Below, in pieces: positions 17,433 through 25,465 of a stretch of DNA of 64,000 nucleotides. Source of the DNA: Palsa-870 sp035937155 (GTDB lineage Bacteria > Chloroflexota > Dormibacteria > Dormibacterales > Dormibacteraceae). Numbering within the stretch: position 1 is the stretch's first letter; each line of letters opens with the position of its first letter. The notes beneath the pieces were generated by a model. The model searched no databases and was not told where the DNA came from. It saw only the letters and a list, made by a program, of their open reading frames with translations. The DNA lies in the NCBI GenBank assembly GCA_035937155.1, contig DASYVJ010000003.1, positions 11,622 to 75,621 on the forward strand. Reading direction: 5' to 3'. A program made the position numbers and the translations under genes.

Positions 17433-18125
17433 TCAGAAGAGGTGGGTCAGCCTGCGCCGGAAGGGCTTGCGCCCGCGCGGCGATCTGTATTTGGGCATCA
17501 GCTCTTTGATGCGCTTGAAGGCGGCCTCCGTGAGGGACTCCGGGTCATGGCCCGCAGGAAGAAGTGCCTGCCCGATGATCACCCGGATCGCCTTACGAAA
17601 CCACAGGTCCTTGGTCCCAGACAGCGCGACCGGAATCACCGGCACGCCTCCCTTGATCGCGAAATGCGCAAAGCCTTTTTTGAACGGCATGAGCTCACCC
17701 TCCGTTGGCCCGTAGTCGGCCTCCGGAAATATGGCCACGGCGCCCCCGACCGCCAGGCAGCGGTCGACGTGCTCGAAGAGTGCCGGGTCGCCGTGGCGCG
17801 CCCGCACAACAGGTACGTAGCCGCCAGTGGTGCGGATGAGCCACCACTGGAACTTGCGAGTCACCAGGAGGGTGGGGTTGGCCAGGAAGTGCAGGCGCGG
17901 CTCGGCCGGGAAAAGCATCAGGATGGCGAACTCGTCCAGCCAGTTGAGGTGGTTGGCAATCACGATGTAATTGCCTTCTCTGGGAATGTTCCCGCGGCCC
18001 TCGACATCGAACCGGAAGATCAGATGGAGGAGGGGCACCGCGATGAGGCGGAGGATTCGATACGGCAGGTTGGCCCGGCGGCCGACCGGCAGCAGGTCCG
18101 CGGGTGGCAGTGCGGTGCTGGCCAT
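17433..18125 (-). CDS. plsC: 1-acyl-sn-glycerol-3-phosphate acyltransferase, PlsC-like
   Basis: This 230-residue membrane-associated acyltransferase of phospholipid synthesis transfers an acyl chain to lysophosphatidate. Motif I is H59-x4-D64 in IANHLNWLDEF. Motif III reads FPEADYGPTEGELMPFKKGF, a variant of the FPEGTRS box. Then PVIPVALSGTKDLW follows near residue 170. An amphipathic N-terminus (ILRLIAVPLLHLIFRF) suits membrane attachment. It lies 34 bases before the AAA-cyclase gene's far end and is preceded by a membrane protein gene in the same direction. Confidence 0.85.
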   Translation of the reverse strand: MASTALPPADLLPVGRRANLPYRILRLIAVPLLHLIFRFDVEGRGNIPREGNYIVIANHLNWLDEFAILMLFPAEPRLHFLANPTLLVTRKFQWWLIRTTGGYVPVVRARHGDPALFEHVDRCLAVGGAVAIFPEADYGPTEGELMPFKKGFAHFAIKGGVPVIPVALSGTKDLWFRKAIRVIIGQALLPAGHDPESLTEAAFKRIKELMPKYRSPRGRKPFRRRLTHLF

Positions 18126-18149
18126 GCTGATGGCCGCGAGTCTAAGTGA

Positions 18150-18863
18150 CTAGGCGGCGTGTTCCACGGCGAGACCACGGAATCGGTGGGTGACATCCTG
18201 CGCCCCCCACAAGACCCATCCGAAGCCGATCGCCCACAGGCAATAGGCCATCGCCGCGAGCAGGCCCGCCCCTCTGAACGCCACGCTCGAAGCGCCCAGC
18301 CACGTCGTAGCGCTGATGGCGATCAGGCCGGCACCCGCGAGCACGCCGAGTGCATCGACCCAGCGCGGAAATCTCTCAGCGCCATACCCGAGGAGCGAGG
18401 CGACTACGAACCAGAGGCCCAGCAGCGCCAGGGGCCAGGCCGCCCATTCGCGATAAGCCTCGCCGGCCAGCACACCCACGACCGACAGGATCTGCAGCAC
18501 GATCAGCCACAGGGCGCCGACCGCTCCTAAGAAGCCGACGAAGAGGCCCCACGCGGGTGTGCGCATCGGATGACTTGCGAGCGCGATGGCCACCGGAAGC
18601 AGGAAAACAGCCCACCCGAGCAGGAACCAGCCGCGCACTGCTTCCCAGCCCGCGAGCTGGCTGATGACGGCGCCCACCAGCGATGCGACCGAGAGATAGG
18701 TCAGCAGGCTGGTCCAGCGCATCCCGCGGGTCATCAAAACCAGGAGGACGAAGACAACCCACGCGATGAGAATCCCGGTGCGCAGCGCCTCCCATCCGAA
18801 AACCTGGCTCAGGAACGCGGCAACCAGCGCCGCGACGGAGGTCCAGATGAATGCAGCGCGCAC
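18150..18863 (-). CDS. Multi-pass membrane protein, unknown function
   Basis: The 237-residue product has about seven hydrophobic segments spread over the whole length, with Trp and Gly rich loops. Two internal stretches look alike (VFGWEALRTGILIAW and LAGWEAVRGWFLLGW), suggesting an internal duplication of a helical hairpin. No functional motif is recognised. The start is GTG at 18863 and the gene sits 24 bases upstream of plsC in the same direction. Confidence 0.65.
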   Translation of the reverse strand: MRAAFIWTSVAALVAAFLSQVFGWEALRTGILIAWVVFVLLVLMTRGMRWTSLLTYLSVASLVGAVISQLAGWEAVRGWFLLGWAVFLLPVAIALASHPMRTPAWGLFVGFLGAVGALWLIVLQILSVVGVLAGEAYREWAAWPLALLGLWFVVASLLGYGAERFPRWVDALGVLAGAGLIAISATTWLGASSVAFRGAGLLAAMAYCLWAIGFGWVLWGAQDVTHRFRGLAVEHAA

Positions 18864-18906
18864 GCGAGTATTGTCCTGGACTCAGCGGGAACGGTGGCGG
18901 GTGGGC

Positions 18907-19347
18907 TTACGGGAGGGTCGGACGCCCGTCCTTTCCGATCGGCCAGTGCGGGTTGTGTGCGACTTCCCACAGGTGACCGTCGGGATCGGAGAAGTAACCG
19001 TTGTAGCCACCCCAATCGGTGGCAATCGCCGGCCTGGTCAGCTGCGCGCCGGCGGCGACGGCTGCAGCCAGGAATGCATCGACGTCATCGCGGCTGGCGA
19101 GATTCATCGCGAGCGCCGAGCCGCGGTAGCCGGCGTCGCCGCCAGGCTGGATGGAGAGATTGGCATCGCCGGCAAGGTCCTTGTATCCCCACACCGCGAG
19201 GATGCCGCCGTCTGTCTTGAAGAAGGTGACCTCGCCCTGGACCGATGCGTCCGACACGGGAAAGCCCAACGCCTTGTAGAAATCGGTGCTGCGCGCGACG
19301 TCGCGAACGCCAAGAGTCACAAGACTGAGCCGAGCGGAGGATTTCAT
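18907..19347 (-). CDS. VOC (glyoxalase/bleomycin resistance) family protein
   Basis: The 146-residue product is of the vicinal oxygen chelate fold with two beta-alpha-beta-beta-beta modules: LSLVTLGVRDVARSTDFYKALGFPV at the N-terminus, and a C-terminal half with GYNGYFSDPDGHLWEVAHNP containing the metal-ligand Glu. The substrate is unknown. The start ATG at 19347 has GGAG five bases upstream. The 5' end faces a divergent small membrane protein gene. Confidence 0.88.
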   Translation of the reverse strand: MKSSARLSLVTLGVRDVARSTDFYKALGFPVSDASVQGEVTFFKTDGGILAVWGYKDLAGDANLSIQPGGDAGYRGSALAMNLASRDDVDAFLAAAVAAGAQLTRPAIATDWGGYNGYFSDPDGHLWEVAHNPHWPIGKDGRPTLP

Positions 19348-19426
19348 GACTACTCCAATCATGCCGGAGCAAGCTCGTAGCGTAGGTCGCTCTGGACAAC
19401 GGCGATCGGTAGCCCTAAGGGCAGCC

Positions 19427-19792
19427 GTGCAGTTACCAGGCCAAGCCGGTGCGACAACTCCGCAATTTTCAAGTGATGGTAAGTGGTGGTGGAACGGCCA
19501 GCAGTGGGTCGCCGCGATTTCTCCAGATGGCCGGTACCGCTGGACGGGCGCGGCATGGACCGCAAACAAGAAGATGTTGTTTGGCGACTACGCGAACCAG
19601 GCGATTTTTTGCGCTGTGCTCGGGCTCCTGTGCGGATTCATGTTCCCGTTTGGTGTCTACGCCAGTATTCGCGCCTACCAGGACCTGCCCTGGAAGCGGA
19701 CCCAGGCGATCATCGGCCTGGTTCTCAACAGCGTGGGATGCGTTCTTCTGGTCCTGCTGCTGGTAGTCCGCGTATCAGGGGTGGGTCCCTAG
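19427..19792 (+). CDS. Trp-rich motif (DUF2510-like) small membrane protein
   Basis: The 121-residue product has two Trp-rich modules in the N-terminal part (SSDGKWWWNGQQWV and SPDGRYRWTGAAWT), each of the G.WW(N/T)G..W type seen in DUF2510-like domains. Two transmembrane segments follow (about residues 62-85 and 95-117) separated by RAYQDLPWKRTQAI. The GTG start at 19427 has AAGGG five bases upstream. An ATG at 19346 is the alternative and would share bases with the divergent VOC start codon. Function unknown. Confidence 0.65.
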   Translation: MQLPGQAGATTPQFSSDGKWWWNGQQWVAAISPDGRYRWTGAAWTANKKMLFGDYANQAIFCAVLGLLCGFMFPFGVYASIRAYQDLPWKRTQAIIGLVLNSVGCVLLVLLLVVRVSGVGP

Positions 19793-19805
19793 CGGAGAAG
19801 CTGGC

Positions 19806-20051
19806 TCAGACCAGAGCTTGCTTGATCTCGCTGATGAGGTCTTCCACTCTGGCCGGGCGGTAGGTCGTGCCGTCGCTGGTGAATTTCTCAACCTCAATGG
19901 CGCCATTGGTCATGAACTGGATTTCCCAGCGCGTGCCGGGTGTGGCTATCTCGACCATCACCGCATCCGGCCGATCCACCTCCAAGCCGTAGTCGAGGTC
20001 ATCTGAGATGTTCGCGATAAACGAGAGAAGCTGCTCGAGGTCACCCGCCAT
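19806..20051 (-). CDS. Small acidic protein, unknown function
   Basis: The 81-residue acidic soluble protein has an alternating helix-strand pattern (LEQLLSFIANISDDLDYGLE, then VMVEIATPGTRWEIQFM and ending VEDLISEIKQALV). There is no recognised family. The ATG at 20051 is preceded by GGAGG five bases upstream, which is better than the TTG eight codons before it. It is convergent to the Trp-rich membrane protein gene and lies next to tRNA-Lys. Confidence 0.6.
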   Translation of the reverse strand: MAGDLEQLLSFIANISDDLDYGLEVDRPDAVMVEIATPGTRWEIQFMTNGAIEVEKFTSDGTTYRPARVEDLISEIKQALV

Positions 20052-20076
20052 TCGAACCTCCGTGTCTTGTGACAAT

Positions 20077-20154
20077 TGGTGCCGGCGCGGGGATTCGAAC
20101 CCCGGACATTCGGTTTAAAAGACCGCTGCTCTAACCAAGCTGAGCTACGCCGGC
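20077..20154 (-). tRNA. tRNA-Lys(TTT)
   Basis: A full cloverleaf folds on the minus strand. The acceptor stem is GCCGGCG with CGCCGGC, the D-arm begins GCTCAGCTTGGTTAGAGC, the anticodon loop is CTTTTAA giving anticodon TTT (Lys), the variable loop is five bases and the T-arm is CGGGG-TTCGAAT-CCCCG. CCA is encoded. The top pair of the anticodon stem (27-43) is a G-A mismatch and the other four are paired. Confidence 0.96.
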
Positions 20155-20484
20155 ACGGAGTTCAGATTGTGGCTTGCGAACCGTGATCGGCGCTCGGCCT
20201 ATTCCGCCCGAGGTCAATTCTGCCGGCTAAAAATGCCTGACCCCCAGTCCCTTCGGGCCGAGGGTCAGAGCGGGGATAACAGGGTGGCGGGCCAGGAACC
20301 CTCCCTTCGGCGGGCTGTCTACCCTCTCTCCTAAGGCCCTCCCCGTATTCCCGGCGGCAGCATAAGCTGCCACGGCTGTTTAGGGAATAGGCAAAATCGA
20401 CTTAACACAGCGCCTACAACTGGACACGCAGGCTGCACCTGGCGCCACAACGCCACCCCGAGCCGGCGCTGTAGCCTTGCCCCG
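20155..20484. other. 330-base intergenic region with a hairpin
   Basis: No gene is visible. An imperfect inverted repeat with CTGACCC (20237-20243) and GGGTCAG (20262-20268) encloses a smaller CCC-TTC-GGG hairpin. The rest is C/T-rich and leads into the oxidoreductase gene. It may hold the promoters of both tRNA-Lys and that gene. Confidence 0.5.
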
Positions 20485-21471
20485 GTGAAAGCCTGGGTCG
20501 TTCGACAACTGGGTGGGCCCGAGTCCCTCCAATTCGAGGAGATCGCTCCGGGTGAGCCGGCCAACGGCATGGTACGCATCAAGGTGCGCGCCGCGGCGAT
20601 CAACTTCCCCGATGTTCTAATGGTCGCCGGACTCTACCAGGTGAAACCCGAGCTGCCCTTCGTGCCGGGCGTCGAAGTTAGCGGGGAGGTGTTGAGCGCG
20701 CCGCCGGGGTCCGGTTTCAAGCCGGGAGACCGCGTCATGGCGCTCCTCGACAGCGCCGGCCTAACTCACGGTGGGTTCGCGGAAATCGCAGATGCAGCGC
20801 CGGCGTCGGTGACGTTGATGCCGGACAATATGCCCTTCGAAGAGGGCGCCGGCTTCACCTTGATCTTCCAGACGGGCTGGTTCGGGCTACATCGTCGGGC
20901 CAACCTGCAGCCCGGCGAAACGCTGCTCGTCCATGCGGGAGCCGGAGGCGTGGGCAGCGCCGCCATCCAGCTGGGCAAGGCCGCTGGCGCGACGGTGATC
21001 GCGACGGCCGGCTCGGACAAGAAGACCGAGGTCTGCCGCACGCTGGGTGCCGACCACGCGGTGAACTACAAGACCGGCGATTTTGTCGAAGAGGTCAAGA
21101 GAATCACGGGAGGTCGCGGCGCCGACGTAGTGTTCGACCCGGTCGGAGGCGACGTCTACGACCGTTCGACGAAATGCATCGCCTTCGAAGGGAGGATCGT
21201 GGTCGTCGGTTTCACGTCGGGCCGCATCCCCCAGGCGGCGGCCAACCATCTGTTGATCAAGAACTACTCGGTGGTCGGACTCCACTGGGGCCTGTACACA
21301 AGGCGCGCGCCAGAGCTAATTCCGCCGGCGGCCCGCGCCCTGCTCGACCTGTACGAAGCCGGCACGATCAAGCCCTACATCTCGACGCGACTTCCGCTCA
21401 GCCAGGCACCTCGCGCCCTCGCCACCGTGGGCGAAGGGAAGAGCACAGGCAAGGTGATCCTCACTGTCTGA
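20485..21471 (+). CDS. NADPH:quinone oxidoreductase-like MDR family protein
   Basis: This 328-residue zinc-independent medium-chain dehydrogenase/reductase reduces quinones or enoyl thioesters with NADPH. The N-terminal GroES-like domain includes INFPDVLMVAGLYQ and FVPGVEVSGEV. The Rossmann domain has the nucleotide motif HAGAGGVGSAAIQLGKAAGA (about residues 151-170). Next come NYKTGDFVEEVK, GRGADVVFDPVGGD and a C-terminal IKPYISTRLPLSQAPRA. The zinc ligands of alcohol dehydrogenases are absent. The GTG or ATG near 20485 fits the family N-terminus (KAWVVRQLGGPESL). Confidence 0.9.
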   Translation: MKAWVVRQLGGPESLQFEEIAPGEPANGMVRIKVRAAAINFPDVLMVAGLYQVKPELPFVPGVEVSGEVLSAPPGSGFKPGDRVMALLDSAGLTHGGFAEIADAAPASVTLMPDNMPFEEGAGFTLIFQTGWFGLHRRANLQPGETLLVHAGAGGVGSAAIQLGKAAGATVIATAGSDKKTEVCRTLGADHAVNYKTGDFVEEVKRITGGRGADVVFDPVGGDVYDRSTKCIAFEGRIVVVGFTSGRIPQAAANHLLIKNYSVVGLHWGLYTRRAPELIPPAARALLDLYEAGTIKPYISTRLPLSQAPRALATVGEGKSTGKVILTV

Positions 21472-21475
21472 TCCA

Positions 21476-23335
21476 TTGGAGCCTGCCCCGCCTCCGGAGC
21501 CAGTGGAGCCGGCCCCGCCTTCCCAGCCGGCCGAGGCCACCCCGCCTGCCCAGCCGGCCGAGGCCGCCCCCCCTTCCCAGCCCCTGGAACCGGCCGCGCC
21601 TTCTGAACCAGTGGAGCCGGTCCCACCTCCTGAACCAGTGGAGCCGGCAACACCGGCCCCACTTCCCCGCCGCCGCCTTCGCCACTACCTCCCCGCGAGC
21701 GCGGGAATCGCGGTCGGGCTCATTGCCGTGTTGCTCGTAGTCCTCTTACCGCCGACCAGCTCCCGACCGCCCGCGGAAAAACTCGCCGCAGACCAGACCC
21801 TGAGCTTCCCCATCTTCCAGGACGTCGCAGACCTTGATCCAGCGCTGATCTCCGCCCCTGTCGACATAGACATTCTCCGCAACGTCTTCTCGGGCCTCTA
21901 CAAGTTCGACCAGCGGCTGCATGAAGTGCCGGACCTGGCGGCAGGCGAGGCGAAGGTCTCGACCGACGGCCTCGCTTACACATTTCATCTTCGCCATGAC
22001 GGTCGCTTTTCCAACGGCGACCCCATCACCGCCGACGACTTCATCTACAGCTGGAACCGCGCCGCGGCCAAGCAGGGCGACTACGCCGGGCTGTTCAGCG
22101 TCGTCGCGGGCTACGACGCGGTCGCGGGTGGCAGGTCGAACCAGTTGAGCGGCCTCGCGAAGGTCGATGACTTCACATTCACGGCCACGCTCACCAAGCG
22201 GGCGGGCTACTTCATCACCCTGGTTGGCCTGTGGCCCTTCTGGGTGGTCGACCAGAAAGTCATCACGTCGGCGGGCGAGGACGCGTGGTTCACGAAGCCA
22301 GAGACGCTCGTCGGCAGCGGACCATTTCGCATGACAGCGCGGGTGCCGGGCCAGTCGATGGATTTCCAACCGGTGGTCAGTTGGTACGGAGGTCCGACCG
22401 GCAAGCTCACAAAAGTGCACGTGGAGGTCGTGCCGGATGGCGCCGCGCAGGTTGCTCAATACGAGTCCGGCGTGTTCAGCCTCGTCGGCTACGGGCGCCA
22501 GGGCCTACCCCCGGCTGCCGCAACTCGCTATACGTCGGACCCCAAGCTCAAGAGCCAGCTCAACCTCGTTCCGCTGGGCCTCACGTTCTGGGTCGGCTTC
22601 AACTTGAAGAGCGGTCCGTTCGCGGGAGTCGAGGCGGGGAGGCCCGGACGCCACGCCTTCAGCACTGCGATCGACCGCGCTGTGCTCGTCGACGCGCTGT
22701 GCAACCAGAAGACGGCGTGTGTCGACGCGACCGGCGGTTTGATCAGCAAGGGTCTGCAAGGCTACTTGGGTGACGGCGCCGACCCGAATGTGAAGTTCGA
22801 CGCGACGGCTGCGAAAGCCGAGTACAAGACGTGGGACCCAACGGGGGCGAAGGTCAAGGGCCTGACCTATACGTTCGACACCAACGCATTCAACCAGGCG
22901 GTCTGCACCAATCTGCAGCAGCAGTGGCAGAAGAACCTCGGCGTCGCGGTGGGCTGCGTGGAGATGGATCGCAAGACATTCTTCGACGACCGCAACGGGC
23001 GGTGCGCGTACCCGACGTTTCGCCAGAGCTGGAGCGCCGACTACGACCAGCCTCAGGACTGGTTCGACTACCTGTTTGTCACCGGTGCGAGCTCGTCGGG
23101 CTCGTGCTACTCAAACCCCAACCTCGACAAGATCGTCGCCGCCGCTGACGCGACTCCGTTGAGTCAGAGCCTGGTGGATTACAAGACGGCCGGCCAGCTG
23201 CTGCTCAACGATGCCGTCTTCGCCCCGCTGATCTACGGAGTACAGCAGTACCTGTCACATCCGTACGTGGCCGGCGTGGGTGGGAATGCGCTGTACGACA
23301 ACTACTGGACTCAAGCACGAATCCTGGCTCATTAA
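21476..23335 (+). CDS. Membrane-anchored oligopeptide ABC transporter substrate-binding protein (SBP family 5) with proline-rich N-terminus
   Basis: The product is about 619 residues. Residues 1-65 are a Pro/Glu repeat of the EPVEPAPP / QPAEAAPP type. A basic RRRLRHYLP stretch and one hydrophobic segment (about 73-95) without a lipobox come next. The rest is a family 5 solute-binding domain (QTLSFPIFQDVADLDPALIS, then YTFHLRHDGRFSNGDPITADDFIYSWNRA, and near the end YDQPQDWFDYLF). The protein is thus anchored by an N-terminal helix. The start is uncertain: TTG at 21476 or one of the GTG codons (21503) inside the repeat. It faces the opp operon and resembles its SBP at 27393. Confidence 0.88.
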   Translation: MEPAPPPEPVEPAPPSQPAEATPPAQPAEAAPPSQPLEPAAPSEPVEPVPPPEPVEPATPAPLPRRRLRHYLPASAGIAVGLIAVLLVVLLPPTSSRPPAEKLAADQTLSFPIFQDVADLDPALISAPVDIDILRNVFSGLYKFDQRLHEVPDLAAGEAKVSTDGLAYTFHLRHDGRFSNGDPITADDFIYSWNRAAAKQGDYAGLFSVVAGYDAVAGGRSNQLSGLAKVDDFTFTATLTKRAGYFITLVGLWPFWVVDQKVITSAGEDAWFTKPETLVGSGPFRMTARVPGQSMDFQPVVSWYGGPTGKLTKVHVEVVPDGAAQVAQYESGVFSLVGYGRQGLPPAAATRYTSDPKLKSQLNLVPLGLTFWVGFNLKSGPFAGVEAGRPGRHAFSTAIDRAVLVDALCNQKTACVDATGGLISKGLQGYLGDGADPNVKFDATAAKAEYKTWDPTGAKVKGLTYTFDTNAFNQAVCTNLQQQWQKNLGVAVGCVEMDRKTFFDDRNGRCAYPTFRQSWSADYDQPQDWFDYLFVTGASSSGSCYSNPNLDKIVAAADATPLSQSLVDYKTAGQLLLNDAVFAPLIYGVQQYLSHPYVAGVGGNALYDNYWTQARILAH

Positions 23336-23340
23336 GGCGC

Positions 23341-23388
23341 GTTCCCCCATCCCCCGCCTTCGGCGGGGACTTCCCCCTGCGGGGGAAG
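23341..23388. repeat. Two-hairpin intergenic repeat, copy d
   Basis: Hairpin one is CCCCGCC-TTCG-GCGGGG and hairpin two is CTTCCCC-CTGC-GGGGGAAG, after the lead-in GTTCCCCCAT. It fills the gap between the convergent ends of the substrate-binding protein gene and oppF and could terminate both. Confidence 0.8.
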
Positions 23389-23393
23389 AACCG

Positions 23394-24407
23394 CTAGACG
23401 TCCTGCGAGAAGTGGCAGGCTGCGAGGTGGCCTCTCACCTTTTCCTCCAGCGGCGGCTCGACTTCGGCGCACGGCGTCGGCACGCGCGCGATCGGGCAGC
23501 GCGTGTGGAAACGGCAGCCTGACGGCGGATTGAGGGGCGAAGGTATCTCCCCTGAAAGCTCGACCAAGCGTTTGCCGCGCTGAACCCTCGGGTCGGGTAC
23601 CGGAATCGCCGAGAGCAACGCCTTCGTGTACGGGTGCTTGGGACTGCTGTACGTCCCTGCACTGTCGGCCACCTCGACGATCTTGCCCAGGTACATCACC
23701 ATCACGCGGTCGCTGATGTGGCGGACGACCGACAGGTCGTGCGCGATGAACAGATAGGTGAGCTTGAACTCGCGCTGAAGGTCTTCGAGGAGGTTGACGA
23801 TTTGGGCCTGGATCGAGACGTCCAGCGCCGAGATCGCTTCGTCGCAAACCACAAGCTTCGGGTTGAGCGCCAGCGCCCGCGCGATTCCGATGCGCTGTCG
23901 CTGACCTCCTGAGAACTCATGGGGATATCGGTTGTTGAAGTTGGGGTTGAGGCCGACGATCTTGAGCAACTCCTGCACGCGCTCACTGCGCTTGCGACCT
24001 CGCATGAGGCCGAAATTGACAAGGGGCTCGGCGACGATATCGCCGATTGTCATGCGTGGGTCCAGGGACGCGAATGGGTCCTGGAAGATCATCTGCATCT
24101 CGCGTCGCTGCTGCCGCAGCTTCTCGCCCCGCAACTTGGTGACCTCGACGTCGTTGATGAAGACCTTGCCTGACGTGACCGGGAGGAGCTGCGTCACCAG
24201 GCGAGCAAGCGTCGACTTCCCGCACCCCGACTCGCCGACGAGCCCGAGCGTCTCCCCCTCGACGATTTCGAAGCTGACTCCGTCAACGGCCTTGACCGAC
24301 TGACCAAGGCCGGCGGGAAAGTGCTTCACCACGTTCTCGACGCGTACGAGCGCTTTGGCGCCGGCGCGTTGCGGCGCCTGGTCCTGCTGGCGGGCGGCCT
24401 CTGCCAT
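23394..24407 (-). CDS. oppF: Oligopeptide ABC transporter ATP-binding protein OppF
   Basis: This is the second ATPase of the peptide importer, 337 residues from the ATG at 24407. Walker A is GESGCGKST, the signature is FSGGQRQRIGIARAL and Walker B is LVVCDEAISALD. The C-terminal oligopeptide domain has PSPLNPPSGCRFHTRCPIA with its cysteines (the family's iron-sulphur or zinc-like cluster). The ATG shares one base with the oppD stop (TGATG), which argues against the longer upstream frame. It is last in the opp operon. Confidence 0.95.
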   Translation of the reverse strand: MAEAARQQDQAPQRAGAKALVRVENVVKHFPAGLGQSVKAVDGVSFEIVEGETLGLVGESGCGKSTLARLVTQLLPVTSGKVFINDVEVTKLRGEKLRQQRREMQMIFQDPFASLDPRMTIGDIVAEPLVNFGLMRGRKRSERVQELLKIVGLNPNFNNRYPHEFSGGQRQRIGIARALALNPKLVVCDEAISALDVSIQAQIVNLLEDLQREFKLTYLFIAHDLSVVRHISDRVMVMYLGKIVEVADSAGTYSSPKHPYTKALLSAIPVPDPRVQRGKRLVELSGEIPSPLNPPSGCRFHTRCPIARVPTPCAEVEPPLEEKVRGHLAACHFSQDV

Positions 24408-25465
24408 CAGTCGGTGATCTCGCCCTTGTGCACGCCAGAACCCGCGCCCGGCCGGATGTCGACCATGTTGTCCGCGTCCATCTCCTTGCGCGCCCGCTCC
24501 ATGGTCACCCAGCAGGCCGCCTCCTGGTTGGGAGCCACCTCCTGCAGAAGCGGCTCGTCGGTGAAGCACTTTTCGACGCGGAACGGACATCGCGGATGGA
24601 AGCGGCAGCCCGCCGGCGGCCGCAGCAGGTCGGGGGCCAGGCCCTCGATCGAGCGCAGGCGCTCGTGGCGGAGAGCGTCGACGCGCGGGATGCTTCGGAG
24701 AAGTGACCAGGTGTACGGATGCTGGGGGTTCTCGAAGATCTGCTCCACCGGGCCCTGCTCGACGATCTGGCCCGCGTACATGACGAGGACTCGCGAGCAC
24801 AGCCCCGCCACCACGCCCATGTTGTGCGTGATCATCACGATGGCCGTGCCGAGATCGCGGTTGAGGTCGGCGAGCAGCTCGAGAATCTGCGCCTGCACGG
24901 TTACGTCGAGCGCGGTCGTCGGCTCGTCGGCGATGAGGATTGACGGCGCGTTGGCCAACCCCATTGCGATCATGGCCCGCTGTCGCATACCGCCGCTCAG
25001 CTGGTGTGGAAAATCCTTCGCCCTTGTTTCCGGCGCAGGGATGCGCACCCGCCTCAGCAGCTCGATCGTCCGTTCCCGTGCCTGTTTGGGTGTCGCCTTG
25101 TCATGGGCGAGCATCGCTTCGTCGATCTGGAAACCGGTACGCAGAACTGGGTTCAACGAGCTCTGCGGATCCTGGAAGATCATCGCGATGTCGCGGCCGC
25201 GGATCTCGCGGATCTCGTCGCCGCTGACCTGCAGCAGGTCCTGGTTGTGGAACAGGACCTGGCCCGCGACAATGCGGCCGGGATCCGGCACGAGCCTCAG
25301 GAGTGAGAGGGCCGTGATTGACTTCCCGCTTCCAGACTCGCCCACGATGCCAAGGCTCTCGCCCGGAAAGAGGTCGAAGCTGACACCGTCGACGGCCGTC
25401 ACGATGCCCCCATCGGTCAGAAACTGTGTGCGCAGGCCTTTCACCTGCAGGATCGGTGTTGGCAC
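24407..25465 (-). CDS. oppD: Oligopeptide ABC transporter ATP-binding protein OppD
   Basis: This is the 352-residue ATPase subunit. Walker A is GESGSGKSI, the signature is LSGGMRQRAMIAMGLA, Walker B is ILIADEPTTALD and the C-terminal peptide-transporter domain reads LLRPPAGCRFHPRCPF with a third Cys in VEKCF. The start overlaps the oppC stop by one base and the stop overlaps the oppF ATG, so the genes are translationally coupled. Confidence 0.95.
   Translation of the reverse strand: MPTPILQVKGLRTQFLTDGGIVTAVDGVSFDLFPGESLGIVGESGSGKSITALSLLRLVPDPGRIVAGQVLFHNQDLLQVSGDEIREIRGRDIAMIFQDPQSSLNPVLRTGFQIDEAMLAHDKATPKQARERTIELLRRVRIPAPETRAKDFPHQLSGGMRQRAMIAMGLANAPSILIADEPTTALDVTVQAQILELLADLNRDLGTAIVMITHNMGVVAGLCSRVLVMYAGQIVEQGPVEQIFENPQHPYTWSLLRSIPRVDALRHERLRSIEGLAPDLLRPPAGCRFHPRCPFRVEKCFTDEPLLQEVAPNQEAACWVTMERARKEMDADNMVDIRPGAGSGVHKGEITD

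Noticed and set aside
20271..20288. A stretch GGGATAACAGGGT resembling the I-SceI homing endonuclease site
   Set aside because: Only 13 of 18 bases match and no intron or endonuclease gene is present. Chance likeness.
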